DNA of 64,000 nucleotides from Hungatella hathewayi (GTDB lineage: Bacteria; Bacillota; Clostridia; Lachnospirales; Lachnospiraceae). Each line of letters starts with the position of its first letter. Position 1 is the first letter of the stretch. The notes under the pieces were generated by a model. It saw only the letters and a list, made by a program, of their open reading frames with translations. It ran no database searches and was not told the DNA's origin. The stretch lies in the NCBI GenBank assembly GCA_025149285.1, contig CP102274.1, positions 5,916,001 through 5,980,000 on the forward strand, written 5' to 3'. The translations under genes and the position numbers were made by a program. Positions 8,182 to 15,911 of this stretch are shown piece by piece.

Positions 8182-9375
8182 TTATTCAATAATTGTAGCA
8201 ACCTTTCCTGATCCAACGGTTCTGCCGCCTTCACGGATAGCGAAACGAAGACCCTGCTCCATAGCTACTGGGTGGATTAACTCTACAGTCATCTCTACGT
8301 TATCGCCAGGCATACACATCTCTACGCCTTCTGGAAGATCACATACACCAGTTACGTCAGTTGTTCTGAAGTAGAACTGAGGTCTGTAGTTGTTGAAGAA
8401 AGGAGTATGACGTCCACCTTCATCTTTTGTTAAAACGTAAACCTGAGCTGTAAATTTCTTGTGGCACTTTACAGAACCTGGTTTAACAAGACACTGTCCT
8501 CTTTCGATTTCAGTTCTCTGAACACCACGAAGTAATGCACCGATGTTATCACCAGCCTGAGCCTCGTCTAACAGCTTACGGAACATCTCGATACCTGTAA
8601 CAACAACCTTACGGGTCTCTTCATGGATACCAACGATTTCAACTTCATCAGATACGTGTAATGTACCACGCTCTACTCTACCTGTAGCAACAGTACCACG
8701 GCCTGTGATAGAGAATACGTCCTCTACTGGCATTAAGAATGGCTTGTCTGTTTCACGAACCGGATCTGGAACCCACTCGTCTACAGCGTTCATTAATTCA
8801 AGAATCTTGTCGCCCCACTCGCTGGTCGGATCTTCAAGAGCCTTTAATGCAGAACCCTGGATGATTGGTGTATCATCGCCCGGGAATTCATACTCGTTTA
8901 AGAGTTCACGGATTTCCATGTCTACTAATTCAAGTAACTCGGCATCGTCAACCATATCGCACTTATTCATGAATACTACGATATAAGGAACGCCTACCTG
9001 ACGGGAAAGCAGGATGTGCTCTCTTGTCTGAGCCATAACACCATCGGTAGCAGCAACAACAAGGATAGCGCCGTCCATCTGAGCAGCACCAGTGATCATG
9101 TTCTTTACATAGTCAGCATGGCCTGGGCAGTCAACGTGTGCATAGTGTCTCTTCTCTGTCTCGTACTCAACGTGAGCAGTAGAGATTGTGATACCACGCT
9201 CTCTCTCTTCCGGAGCCTTATCGATGTTCTCGAAAGCAACAGCCTCACCAGTACCTAATCTCTCATGAAGAGTCTTTGTGATAGCAGCTGTTAAAGTTGT
9301 TTTACCATGGTCAACGTGACCAATGGTACCGATGTTACAATGCGGTTTGGTTCTTTCAAATTTAGCTTTGCCCAT
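8182..9375 (-). CDS. tuf: Elongation factor Tu
   Basis: The GTPase that delivers aminoacyl-tRNA to the ribosome. The 397 residues are full length. G1 is GHVDHGKTT (residues about 19-27), G3 DCPGHADYVK, G4 NKCD and G5 GSALK, followed by domains II and III ending in the typical REGGRTVGSGKV. The ATG follows AGGAGGACG. It is the last gene of the str block but has its own consensus promoter, and a hairpin separates it from fusA, so it is at least partly independent. Confidence 0.99.
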   Translation of the reverse strand: MGKAKFERTKPHCNIGTIGHVDHGKTTLTAAITKTLHERLGTGEAVAFENIDKAPEERERGITISTAHVEYETEKRHYAHVDCPGHADYVKNMITGAAQMDGAILVVAATDGVMAQTREHILLSRQVGVPYIVVFMNKCDMVDDAELLELVDMEIRELLNEYEFPGDDTPIIQGSALKALEDPTSEWGDKILELMNAVDEWVPDPVRETDKPFLMPVEDVFSITGRGTVATGRVERGTLHVSDEVEIVGIHEETRKVVVTGIEMFRKLLDEAQAGDNIGALLRGVQRTEIERGQCLVKPGSVKCHKKFTAQVYVLTKDEGGRHTPFFNNYRPQFYFRTTDVTGVCDLPEGVEMCMPGDNVEMTVELIHPVAMEQGLRFAIREGGRTVGSGKVATIIE

Positions 9376-9438
9376 TTTATAACGTCCTCCTTAATTTGTG
9401 CTCTTTTGAGCTTTCATTTTTATGTTAGGCTGTCTTTT

Positions 9439-9467
9439 ATTATATGCTATTTATGCACTATTTTCAA
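9439..9467 (-). promoter_or_regulatory. tuf promoter
   Basis: TTGAAA (9462-9467) and TATAAT (9439-9444) on the minus strand with a 17-bp spacer, about 65 bp before the tuf start. Confidence 0.75.
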
Positions 9468-9478
9468 GCCTATTTGAT

Positions 9479-9511
9479 GGATTCCGGGCGGTTTTAAGCC
9501 GCTCGGAGTCC
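9479..9511 (-). terminator. Hairpin after fusA without a clear U-run
   Basis: GGACTCCGAGCGG pairs with CCGCCCGGAATCC across a short loop, with two mismatches. The minus-strand sequence after it (ATCAAATAGG) lacks a U-tract. It may be a weak terminator or a processing hairpin between fusA and tuf. Confidence 0.4.
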
Positions 9512-9563
9512 ATTTAGTACCCGGATTTTCCGGCCTGCTGAAGTCCTTTTGGGGATCAACGGA

Positions 9564-11684
9564 TTATTTACCGTTTTTCTCAGCAAGCACCTTCTCCTGT
9601 ACAGATTTTGGTACTGGCTCATACTTCTCGAAGAACATAGAGTAGTTACCACGTCCCTGTGTTTTGGAACGTAAATCTGTGGAGTAGCCAAACATCTCTG
9701 CCAGCGGAACGAATGCTCTGACAATCTTACCGCCGCCTAAGTCATCCATACCTTCGATACGTCCACGACGGGAGTTGATATCACCGATAACATCACCCAT
9801 GTATTCTTCCGGCATGGTTACTTCAACCTTCATGATCGGCTCAAGTAAGATAGCTCCTGCTTTGTGCATCGCATCCTTGAACGCCATGGAACCGGCGATG
9901 TGGAATGCCATTTCACTGGAGTCTACCTCATGGTAGGAACCGTCATATACGGTTGCATGAACACCCAGTACAGGGAATCCGCCAAGAATACCGCACTTGG
10001 AAGCTTCCTCAATACCTTCACCGACTGCCGGGATATATTCCTTCGGAATAGCACCGCCGACAACGGAGGAATCAAACTTAAACAGTTCTTCTGCGTTGGC
10101 ATCCATCGGCTCAAAGTGAACCTTACAGTGTCCGTACTGTCCACGTCCACCGGACTGCTTCGCATACTTGCTGTCTACGTCAACAGCCTTTGTAAATGTC
10201 TCCTTGTAAGCAACCTGAGGAGCACCTACGTTAGCTTCTACGTTGAACTCACGCAGCAGACGGTCTACAATGATCTCCAGATGAAGCTCGCCCATACCGG
10301 AAATAATAACCTGACCGGTCTCCTGGTTTGTCTTCGCTCTGAAGGTCGGATCCTCTTCTGCAAGCTTTGCAAGCGCCTCGCCCATCTTGCCCTGACCAGC
10401 TTTGGTCTTTGGCTCGATTGCGATATCGATAACAGGCTCCGGGAATTCCATGGATTCCAGGATAACCGGATGCTGGTCGTCACAGATAGTATCGCCAGTT
10501 GTTGTGGTCTTGAAACCTACAGCAGCAGCAATATCTCCTGCATAAACCTTATCTAACTCCTGTCTCTTGTTGGCATGCATCTGAAGGATACGTCCAACAC
10601 GCTCTTTCTTGCCCTTCGTGGCATTGAGAACGTAAGAACCGGAATTCATACTTCCGGAGTATACACGGAAGAATGCTAACTTACCCACAAACGGGTCTGT
10701 CATAATCTTAAATGCCAGTGCTGAGAACGGCTCGTCATCGGAAGAATGTCTCTCGATTTCATTGCCATCCATATCCACACCCTTGATGGACGGGATATCG
10801 GTCGGAGCAGGCATAAATTCTACAATTGCATCAAGAAGCTTCTGAACACCTTTGTTTCTGTAGGCAGTACCACAGCATACCGGAATCGCTGTACATTCAC
10901 ATGTCGCTTTTCTCAGTGCTTTCTTCAGTTCCTCTACAGAAGGCTCTTCCCCTTCCAAATACTGCATCATCAGATCATCATCAAGCTCGCAGATTTTCTC
11001 TACTAATTCGGTATGATAAAGCTCGGCATCGACTTGCATATCCTCAGGGATCTCAGTGATGGTAATATCCTCACCCTTCTCGTCATTGTAGATATATGCC
11101 TGCATCTCGAACAGATCGATAATACCTTTAAACTCATCTTCTGCGCCGATCGGCAGCTGAAGACAGATTGCGTTTTTGCCAAGTCTGGTTCTGATCTGAT
11201 CAACGGCACCGTAGAAGTTCGCACCCATGATATCCATCTTGTTGATGAATGCCATACGCGGTACATTGTAGGTATCCGCCTGACGCCATACGTTCTCAGA
11301 CTGCGGCTCAACTCCACCCTTTGCACAGAACACGCCTACGGCGCCATCCAGTACACGAAGGGAACGCTCAACCTCTACTGTAAAGTCAACGTGGCCTGGA
11401 GTATCGATAATATTGATACGATGCTCTAAAGCGCCTGGTTTCACCTTGCAGTGTTCCTGCAGAGTCCAGTGGCAGGTTGTAGCAGCTGAAGTGATTGTGA
11501 TACCTCTTTCCTGCTCCTGCTCCATCCAGTCCATGGTAGCAGTACCCTCATGAGTATCACCGATTTTATAGTTTACACCAGTATAATAGAGGATACGCTC
11601 TGTCAATGTTGTTTTACCAGCATCGATATGGGCCATAATACCAATATTTCTGGTTCTTTCCAATGGATATTCTCTTCCAGCCAA
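9564..11684 (-). CDS. fusA: Elongation factor G
   Basis: The GTPase driving ribosomal translocation. The 706 residues are full length. The G1 motif AHIDAGKTTLTE is near residue 17, G3 is DTPGHVDF and G4 NKMD, and domain IV/V landmarks such as GGRGQYGH and RRGRIEGM are present. The start codon is TTG (11682-11684), preceded by AGGAGG with 8-base spacing; no in-frame ATG exists before the G1 motif except Met17. It is 15 bp after rpsG and is translated from the rpsL promoter transcript. Confidence 0.98.
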   Translation of the reverse strand: MAGREYPLERTRNIGIMAHIDAGKTTLTERILYYTGVNYKIGDTHEGTATMDWMEQEQERGITITSAATTCHWTLQEHCKVKPGALEHRINIIDTPGHVDFTVEVERSLRVLDGAVGVFCAKGGVEPQSENVWRQADTYNVPRMAFINKMDIMGANFYGAVDQIRTRLGKNAICLQLPIGAEDEFKGIIDLFEMQAYIYNDEKGEDITITEIPEDMQVDAELYHTELVEKICELDDDLMMQYLEGEEPSVEELKKALRKATCECTAIPVCCGTAYRNKGVQKLLDAIVEFMPAPTDIPSIKGVDMDGNEIERHSSDDEPFSALAFKIMTDPFVGKLAFFRVYSGSMNSGSYVLNATKGKKERVGRILQMHANKRQELDKVYAGDIAAAVGFKTTTTGDTICDDQHPVILESMEFPEPVIDIAIEPKTKAGQGKMGEALAKLAEEDPTFRAKTNQETGQVIISGMGELHLEIIVDRLLREFNVEANVGAPQVAYKETFTKAVDVDSKYAKQSGGRGQYGHCKVHFEPMDANAEELFKFDSSVVGGAIPKEYIPAVGEGIEEASKCGILGGFPVLGVHATVYDGSYHEVDSSEMAFHIAGSMAFKDAMHKAGAILLEPIMKVEVTMPEEYMGDVIGDINSRRGRIEGMDDLGGGKIVRAFVPLAEMFGYSTDLRSKTQGRGNYSMFFEKYEPVPKSVQEKVLAEKNGK

Positions 11685-11699
11685 AGCTTTTTCCTCCTA

Positions 11700-12170
11700 T
11701 TAGAATCTGTAATGAGCAAATGCCTTGTTTGCCTCTGCCATCTTGTGCATGTCTTCTTTCTTCTTTACAGAAGCACCAGTGTTGTTGGCAGCATCCATAA
11801 TCTCATTAGCCAGTCTTTCTTCCTGGGTCTTCTCGCCTCTCTTACGGGAGTACAGAGTGATCCATCTGAGTGCTAAAGCCTGTCTTCTCTCAGCCTTAAC
11901 TTCGATCGGCACCTGATAGGTGGCACCACCGATACGTTTTGCCTTTACTTCCAGTACAGGCATGATGTTGTTCATCGCTTCTTCGAATACTTCAACGGCA
12001 GGTTTGCCTGTCTTTTCTTCTACTCGGCCGAATGCGCCGTATACAATCTTCTGAGCAACGCCCTTTTTACCATCTAACATGATGTTGTTGATTAACTTGG
12101 TAACAACCTTGTTATTGTAAAGCGGGTCTGCTAATACGTCTCTCTTCTGAGTATGTCCTTTACGTGGCAC
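11700..12170 (-). CDS. rpsG: 30S ribosomal protein S7
   Basis: The 156 residues are the normal bacterial length. It begins MPRKGHTQKRDVLADPLYN and ends HKMAEANKAFAHYRF, typical of S7, a primary 16S rRNA 3'-domain binder. The start codon is GTG (12168-12170), preceded by AAGGAGGG. It lies between rpsL and fusA in the standard str order. In E. coli S7 represses translation from the rpsL-rpsG gap; whether that applies here is not known. Confidence 0.98.
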   Translation of the reverse strand: MPRKGHTQKRDVLADPLYNNKVVTKLINNIMLDGKKGVAQKIVYGAFGRVEEKTGKPAVEVFEEAMNNIMPVLEVKAKRIGGATYQVPIEVKAERRQALALRWITLYSRKRGEKTQEERLANEIMDAANNTGASVKKKEDMHKMAEANKAFAHYRF

Positions 12171-12358
12171 GTTACTTCCCTCCTTAATATCGCCGCCAGA
12201 GCCTGCTTTGTGCAGGTTCCACAGCTCTTCATTAGATCTTAGGTACTCACAAACATTGAAGTTGCGTTCGCGCTCGGTTCTCTTATATATAATCCTGCAA
12301 CCTACAGGTTCAATATCTAAAGTCCGGCACTAGAAATTCAATCATGTGGTTCTAATTA
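12171..12358 (-). other. rpsL-rpsG intercistronic region (188 bp, non-coding)
   Basis: No gene is seen. It holds a CCTGC-TTTGT-GCAGG hairpin (12202-12216) near the rpsG start and a TTGAAC / ATATAT pair about 17 bp apart that could be a weak internal promoter. A site for S7 autoregulation is possible by analogy with E. coli but cannot be shown from the sequence. Confidence 0.4.
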
Positions 12359-12778
12359 TTATTTTTTGTCTTTCGGTCTCTTAGCACCGTATTTGGAACG
12401 AGCCTGCTTTCTGTTGGCTACGCCGGCAGTATCCAGTGTACCTCTGACGATATGATATCTGGTACCTGGTAAGTCCTTTACTCTTCCGCCACGGATTAAA
12501 ACAACGCTATGCTCCTGTAAGTTATGACCCTCACCTGGAATGTAGCTTGTTACTTCGATACCGTTAGAAAGACGTACTCTGGCGATCTTTCTGAGTGCTG
12601 AGTTAGGCTTCTTAGGTGTGGCAGTCTTAACTGCTGTGCAGACACCTCTCTTCTGAGGAGCGGAAACATCAGTAGCTCTCTTCTGTAAGGAGTTGTAACC
12701 CTTCTGCAGAGCCGGAGCTGTGGATTTCTTTACGGATGTCTGTCTTCCCTTTCTAACTAACTGGTTAAATGTTGGCAT
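12359..12778 (-). CDS. rpsL: 30S ribosomal protein S12
   Basis: A decoding-centre ribosomal protein. From ATG 12778 it is 139 residues, beginning MPTFNQLVRKGR. The ATG follows AGGAGG with 7-base spacing; a GTG three codons upstream lies in the ribosome site and is not needed. The streptomycin-relevant loops are conserved and wild-type-like: TATPKKPNSALRK (Lys43 region) and GGRVKDLPGTRYH (Lys88 region). It is the first gene of the str operon and lies directly after a perfect sigma-A promoter. Confidence 0.98.
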   Translation of the reverse strand: MPTFNQLVRKGRQTSVKKSTAPALQKGYNSLQKRATDVSAPQKRGVCTAVKTATPKKPNSALRKIARVRLSNGIEVTSYIPGEGHNLQEHSVVLIRGGRVKDLPGTRYHIVRGTLDTAGVANRKQARSKYGAKRPKDKK

Positions 12779-12872
12779 TCTTTTCACCTCCTGTGATATT
12801 GTCTGTGGTTGCTGTATTTCGTTCAGCCTGGTTGCGCGTACAAAAACATGACGCGTTTATGCACGCCTAATA

Positions 12873-12901
12873 ATTATATACACTTTGCATTTTTCTGTCA
12901 A
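12873..12901 (-). promoter_or_regulatory. str operon promoter (perfect sigma-A consensus)
   Basis: Minus-strand TTGACA (12896-12901), a 17-bp spacer and TATAAT (12873-12878). The AT-rich 30 bp upstream (possible UP element) is exactly the segment duplicated by the adjacent IS, so the IS abuts this promoter but leaves it intact. Confidence 0.85.
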
Positions 12902-12930
12902 GGAAAATTTTTTAAACATTCAAAAATCGT
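12901..12930. repeat. 30-bp direct repeat, left copy (probable target-site duplication)
   Basis: Identical over 30 bp to 14741-14770. It begins AGGAAAATTTTTTAAACATT and ends AAATCGT. The two copies exactly bracket the IS. Confidence 0.85.
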
Positions 12931-13049
12931 ATGAGCCATTTATGATAATGTCCTTATATACCGCAAGGGAAAATGTCCCAAGTATGGTATAATCCTCTAG
13001 ATATACATCTAAGAAGGAGGACATCACGATCAGAAAGGTAATACTATCA

Positions 13050-14441
13050 ATGGACGAACAGAAGAAATATGAAGTTATCAAAGGATTGTCAGACCATCCG
13101 GGCTCCAGCAAAGAAAGAGCCGCCCTGACTCTTGGTTATACCGTACGCCATATTAACCGTATGCTTGCCGGATATCAGAAATCCGGTAAAGAATACTTCT
13201 CACATGGAAACAAGGGACGTAAACCCGCTAATACAATCAAAGATGAGACCCGGTCTGTTATTGTTGATCTCTATCGCAGCAAGTACTATGACGCTAACTT
13301 TACTCACTACACGGAATTACTTGAGAAACATGAATGCATTTCTGTTTCTCCGTCCTCTGTTTCTAAAATCCTGGAGGAGGAATATATTCTTTCTCCTAAA
13401 GTTACCCGTGCAAAACAAAAACGAATCAAAAAGCACTTAAAAGATCTGAAGAAGGCGGCCAGGCCACAGAAGGAAGCCGATACGATCCAAACCAACCTCG
13501 TTGCTGTGGAGGATGCCCATTCCAGACGTCCCAGAGCTGCTTATTTTGGTGAGCTGATCCAAATGGACGCCACCCCGTATGCATGGATTCCTGGCGTTAT
13601 ATGGCATCTTCACGTCGCTATTGATGATGCAACCGGAAGGATTGTCGCTGCATGGTTTGATACGCAGGAAACCTTAAACGCTTACTATCATATCTTTCAC
13701 CAGATTTTAACCACCTATGGCATCCCGTATAAGTTTTTCACTGACAGGCGCACTGTATTTACCTATAAAAAGAAAAATTCCCCATCTCTCGATGAGGATA
13801 CCTATACCCAGTTTGCCTATGCTTGTAACCAACTCGGCGTCGAATTAGAGTCAAGCAGCATACCACAAGCCAAAGGGCGCGTAGAACGATTAAACCAGAC
13901 CCTACAGTCGCGCCTGCCAATTGAAATGCGTCTGGCAGGCATTACGACGATAGAAGCTGCCAACGAATTCCTCAACCTCCAAGTAAAAGAATTCAATGAG
14001 AAGTTCTCACTTCCTCTTAATACTATCAAATCCGTATTCGAAGTGCAACCATCAGATGAAAAAATCAATCTGATCCTCGCTATTCTGAGTGAACGTACTG
14101 TGGATACCGGCCATTGTCTCAGGCACAATAACCATTACTACAGGATGCTCGACAAAAATGGAGTACAGGTACACTACCGTAAAGGAACCAAAACTATGTT
14201 TATACAGGCTTTTGATGGCAATCAATACTGTTGTGTAAATGATACGGCAATCCATGCGCTAGACTGTATTCCAGAACACGAAGCCAAATCAAAAGATCTG
14301 GACTTGGATTACAAAGAACCCAAGCCGAAAAAACAATACATTCCCCCGATGAATCATCCATGGAGAAAGTCCGTATTCGGGAAATTTGTCAGGAAACAAG
14401 AACATCATTGGAATGATGACGAAAAAGTATATGCTTCCTAG
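13050..14441 (+). CDS. DDE transposase of IS1202-like element
   Basis: A 463-residue integrase-type transposase. An N-terminal helix-turn-helix region (about 10-45, TLGYTVRHINRMLAGY) is followed by an RNase-H-like rve core. The acidic triad fits Asp in LIQMDATPYAW (about 170), Asp in KFFTDRRTVF (about 230) and Glu in AKGRVERLNQ (about 280). The C terminus is basic. ATG 13050 has only AAAGG upstream. A strong AAGGAGG (13014-13020) is instead well spaced from an in-frame ATC at 13029, which would add RKVILS-type residues. The open frame continues upstream to a TAA, so an ATC start is possible. A TGGTATAAT promoter core lies at 12985-12993. Confidence 0.9.
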   Translation: MDEQKKYEVIKGLSDHPGSSKERAALTLGYTVRHINRMLAGYQKSGKEYFSHGNKGRKPANTIKDETRSVIVDLYRSKYYDANFTHYTELLEKHECISVSPSSVSKILEEEYILSPKVTRAKQKRIKKHLKDLKKAARPQKEADTIQTNLVAVEDAHSRRPRAAYFGELIQMDATPYAWIPGVIWHLHVAIDDATGRIVAAWFDTQETLNAYYHIFHQILTTYGIPYKFFTDRRTVFTYKKKNSPSLDEDTYTQFAYACNQLGVELESSSIPQAKGRVERLNQTLQSRLPIEMRLAGITTIEAANEFLNLQVKEFNEKFSLPLNTIKSVFEVQPSDEKINLILAILSERTVDTGHCLRHNNHYYRMLDKNGVQVHYRKGTKTMFIQAFDGNQYCCVNDTAIHALDCIPEHEAKSKDLDLDYKEPKPKKQYIPPMNHPWRKSVFGKFVRKQEHHWNDDEKVYAS

Positions 14442-14740
14442 AAATGGAGCGGAATCGTTGACAAGAGAACCGTGGAATAACAGGGTTATGCCCTGTTATT
14501 CCGTGAAAGTCTCTTGACATAAGATTCACGGACCCCCCCTTATCCGCCAGAAAGAAACAATGTTTCTTTCCCTGCCTTCCCGGCGAAGGATAACGGATCA
14601 AGGGCTCTGTTGTGATACCCAAAAATGAAGAAACACATCTGATTCAAGCTTAACAACACAAACGAAACTTAAGAAAAGCCCCAGCGATTTGCCGGGGCTA
14701 ATGTTTCACTTATTTTGGGACATTTTCAAAAACGCTTGAC
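14442..14740 (+). other. IS 3' non-coding region with three hairpins
   Basis: No gene is seen. A perfect 12-bp hairpin GGAATAACAGGG / CCCTGTTATTCC (14474-14502) sits inside outer arms CAAGAGA / TCTCTTG (14462-14468, 14510-14516). A second palindrome GAAAGAAACA / TGTTTCTTTC spans 14550-14570. A third, AGCCCC / GGGGCT (14677-14699), may be the transposase terminator. About 300 bp of structured non-coding DNA inside a small IS is unusual. Confidence 0.6.
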
Positions 14741-14770
14741 AGGAAAATTTTTTAAACATTCAAAAATCGT
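14741..14770. repeat. 30-bp direct repeat, right copy
   Basis: Exact copy of 12901-12930, directly following the right end of the IS. Confidence 0.85.
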
Positions 14771-14848
14771 TTTACCACTGATCTCAGCATTCCACACTCC
14801 CCCTGTCGGAAAACCGACTCTGCCGGGGTTCGAAAGTGAAAACAAAAT

Positions 14849-14886
14849 AAAAAGAGGCACATCCGGCCCGGACTTTGCCTCTTTTT
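14849..14886 (-). terminator. Terminator of the KLEE-repeat gene
   Basis: AAAGAGGCA pairs with TGCCTCTTT around a GC-rich loop. The minus strand continues TTTTTATTTTG. It is also T-rich on the plus side. Confidence 0.75.
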
Positions 14887-14907
14887 CTCTGTTTTTCTAT
14901 CCCCGTT

Positions 14908-15279
14908 CTATTGAACGAGTCTCGGTTTATCCATTTTCCCTTCCACTACCGTCTGCAGTTCCCGTATGGCTGCGTAATTGTCAATAATTCTGTCGTAATT
15001 GTACACAGTCTGTTTCTTAACGGTATCCATATCTTTCCGAAGTTCGTAAACATTATCCCGCACATCCGCCATCTCATTCTTCAGTCCATGCACCTCGCCA
15101 TACAGCGTTAATATATCGGTGCGAATCGGTTTTAATTTTTCTTCTAATTTTTCTTCTAATTTTTCTTCCAGTTTTTCTTCTAACTTTTCTTCCAGCTTCT
15201 GGTCGAATTTCTGATCCAGCCGCCTTTCCAGTCCATCAAGCATGACGGCAATCGCATCTAATGTTTCCTGATCTGCCAT
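14908..15279 (-). CDS. Small coiled-coil protein with KLEE repeats
   Basis: A 123-residue protein of unknown function. ATG 15279 follows GAGGAGATGATACT; a longer frame starting at 15372 has no ribosome site. After an N-terminal helix (ETLDAIAVMLDGLERRLDQK) come five KLEE tetrapeptide units encoded by a 12-bp tandem repeat (about 15131-15190). A second long helix has heptad spacing (VHGLKNEMADVRDNVYELRK). There is no membrane segment or signal. The layout resembles the small Lachnospiraceae coiled-coil proteins, and another of this kind is encoded at 57703-57993. The repeat number is likely variable. It has its own terminator and lies between the IS and rpoC. Confidence 0.75.
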   Translation of the reverse strand: MADQETLDAIAVMLDGLERRLDQKFDQKLEEKLEEKLEEKLEEKLEEKLKPIRTDILTLYGEVHGLKNEMADVRDNVYELRKDMDTVKKQTVYNYDRIIDNYAAIRELQTVVEGKMDKPRLVQ

Positions 15280-15532
15280 AGTATCATCTCCTCTTCTGCA
15301 AAGTGACAGGCAAGTTTCTTTCCCTATCATAACATGAAAAACAGGCAAAGTCCAACAATATACAGTTATCATGGTACTGTTTTCTTCTGGGACATCTGTC
15401 GAAATGACCGGACAACGGCAAATCAGCAGAACTGCTGTTTTTGATACCGTATACTAAAGATATCACATTTTCACCCAGGACGCAATCTCTGTTTTTTCAT
15501 CTCGCTTTATATAGCGTTCATTTCTGCAGCTG

Positions 15533-15715
15533 TCATTTCGCATCGCGGCGTTTGACCGCCCCATCTTCCTTGCCGTTTCTCTGATGGCACTCTATCCCAC
15601 AGCTGCCGCAGCATCCTCCGCATCCTGACTTTCCCATCTTTTTGTCCCGTCTCTTCTTCCATATTACTGCAGCAACAGCAGCGATCAGAATGATTCCTAT
15701 TATAAGATCCGCCAT
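15533..15715 (-). CDS. FeoB-associated Cys-rich membrane protein-like
   Basis: A 60-residue protein with one N-terminal membrane helix (LIIGIILIAAVAAVIW), then a basic patch and GCGGCCGSCGIEC, a Cys cluster typical of the small FeoB-associated Cys-rich family. The ATG follows GGAGGTGGGTTC. No feoA or feoB is nearby, so a role in iron transport is only a family-level guess. It lies immediately downstream of rpoC on the same strand, after a hairpin. Confidence 0.8.
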   Translation of the reverse strand: MADLIIGIILIAAVAAVIWKKRRDKKMGKSGCGGCCGSCGIECHQRNGKEDGAVKRRDAK

Positions 15716-15835
15716 GAACCCACCTCCGGTTTGTTATTTCATCGGATTTTAGCATTGTTACATAAAATCTGACATTTGCATATAAAATACAGCCTTTCCC
15801 ACCGTACATCATCCACAGCGCACGGTAATAAGAAA

Positions 15836-15854
15836 CCCGGCGAACAGGCCGGCT
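15836..15854 (-). terminator. Probable rpoC terminator
   Basis: Minus strand CCGGC-CTGTTC-GCCGG followed by GTTTCTTATT. Short stem and mixed U-tract, so termination may be partial. A second GC-rich palindromic stretch lies closer to rpoC. Confidence 0.5.
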
Positions 15855-15911
15855 GAGCTTACACCCAACCGGCGCTCTCCGCCGGGACTTATAATTATTT
15901 CTCAGACTTCT

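Larger units (their letters stand above)
12931..14740 (+). mobile_element. IS1202-like insertion sequence (ISNCY group), 1810 bp
   Basis: It carries a single DDE transposase gene. The left end ATGAGCCATTTATGATAATG and the inverted right end GTCAAGCGTTTTTGAAAATG, both continuing with TCC, match at 16 of 23 positions, so the terminal repeats are imperfect. A second GAAAATGTCCCAA copy sits subterminally at the left. The flanking 30-bp duplication is long. From memory, IS1202 of pneumococcus has about 23-bp imperfect ends, a transposase of similar size and a target duplication of about 27 bp, which fits. It lies between rpoC and rpsL, immediately upstream of the rpsL promoter, and appears intact. 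Confidence 0.85.

Noticed and set aside
14736..14770. TTGACA at the right end of the IS considered as an outward promoter
   Set aside because: No -10 element lies at a suitable distance, and downstream genes are on the other strand.
15131..15190. Tandem repeat considered as a CRISPR array
   Set aside because: Units are 12 bp with no spacers and keep a KLEE coding frame; not a CRISPR.
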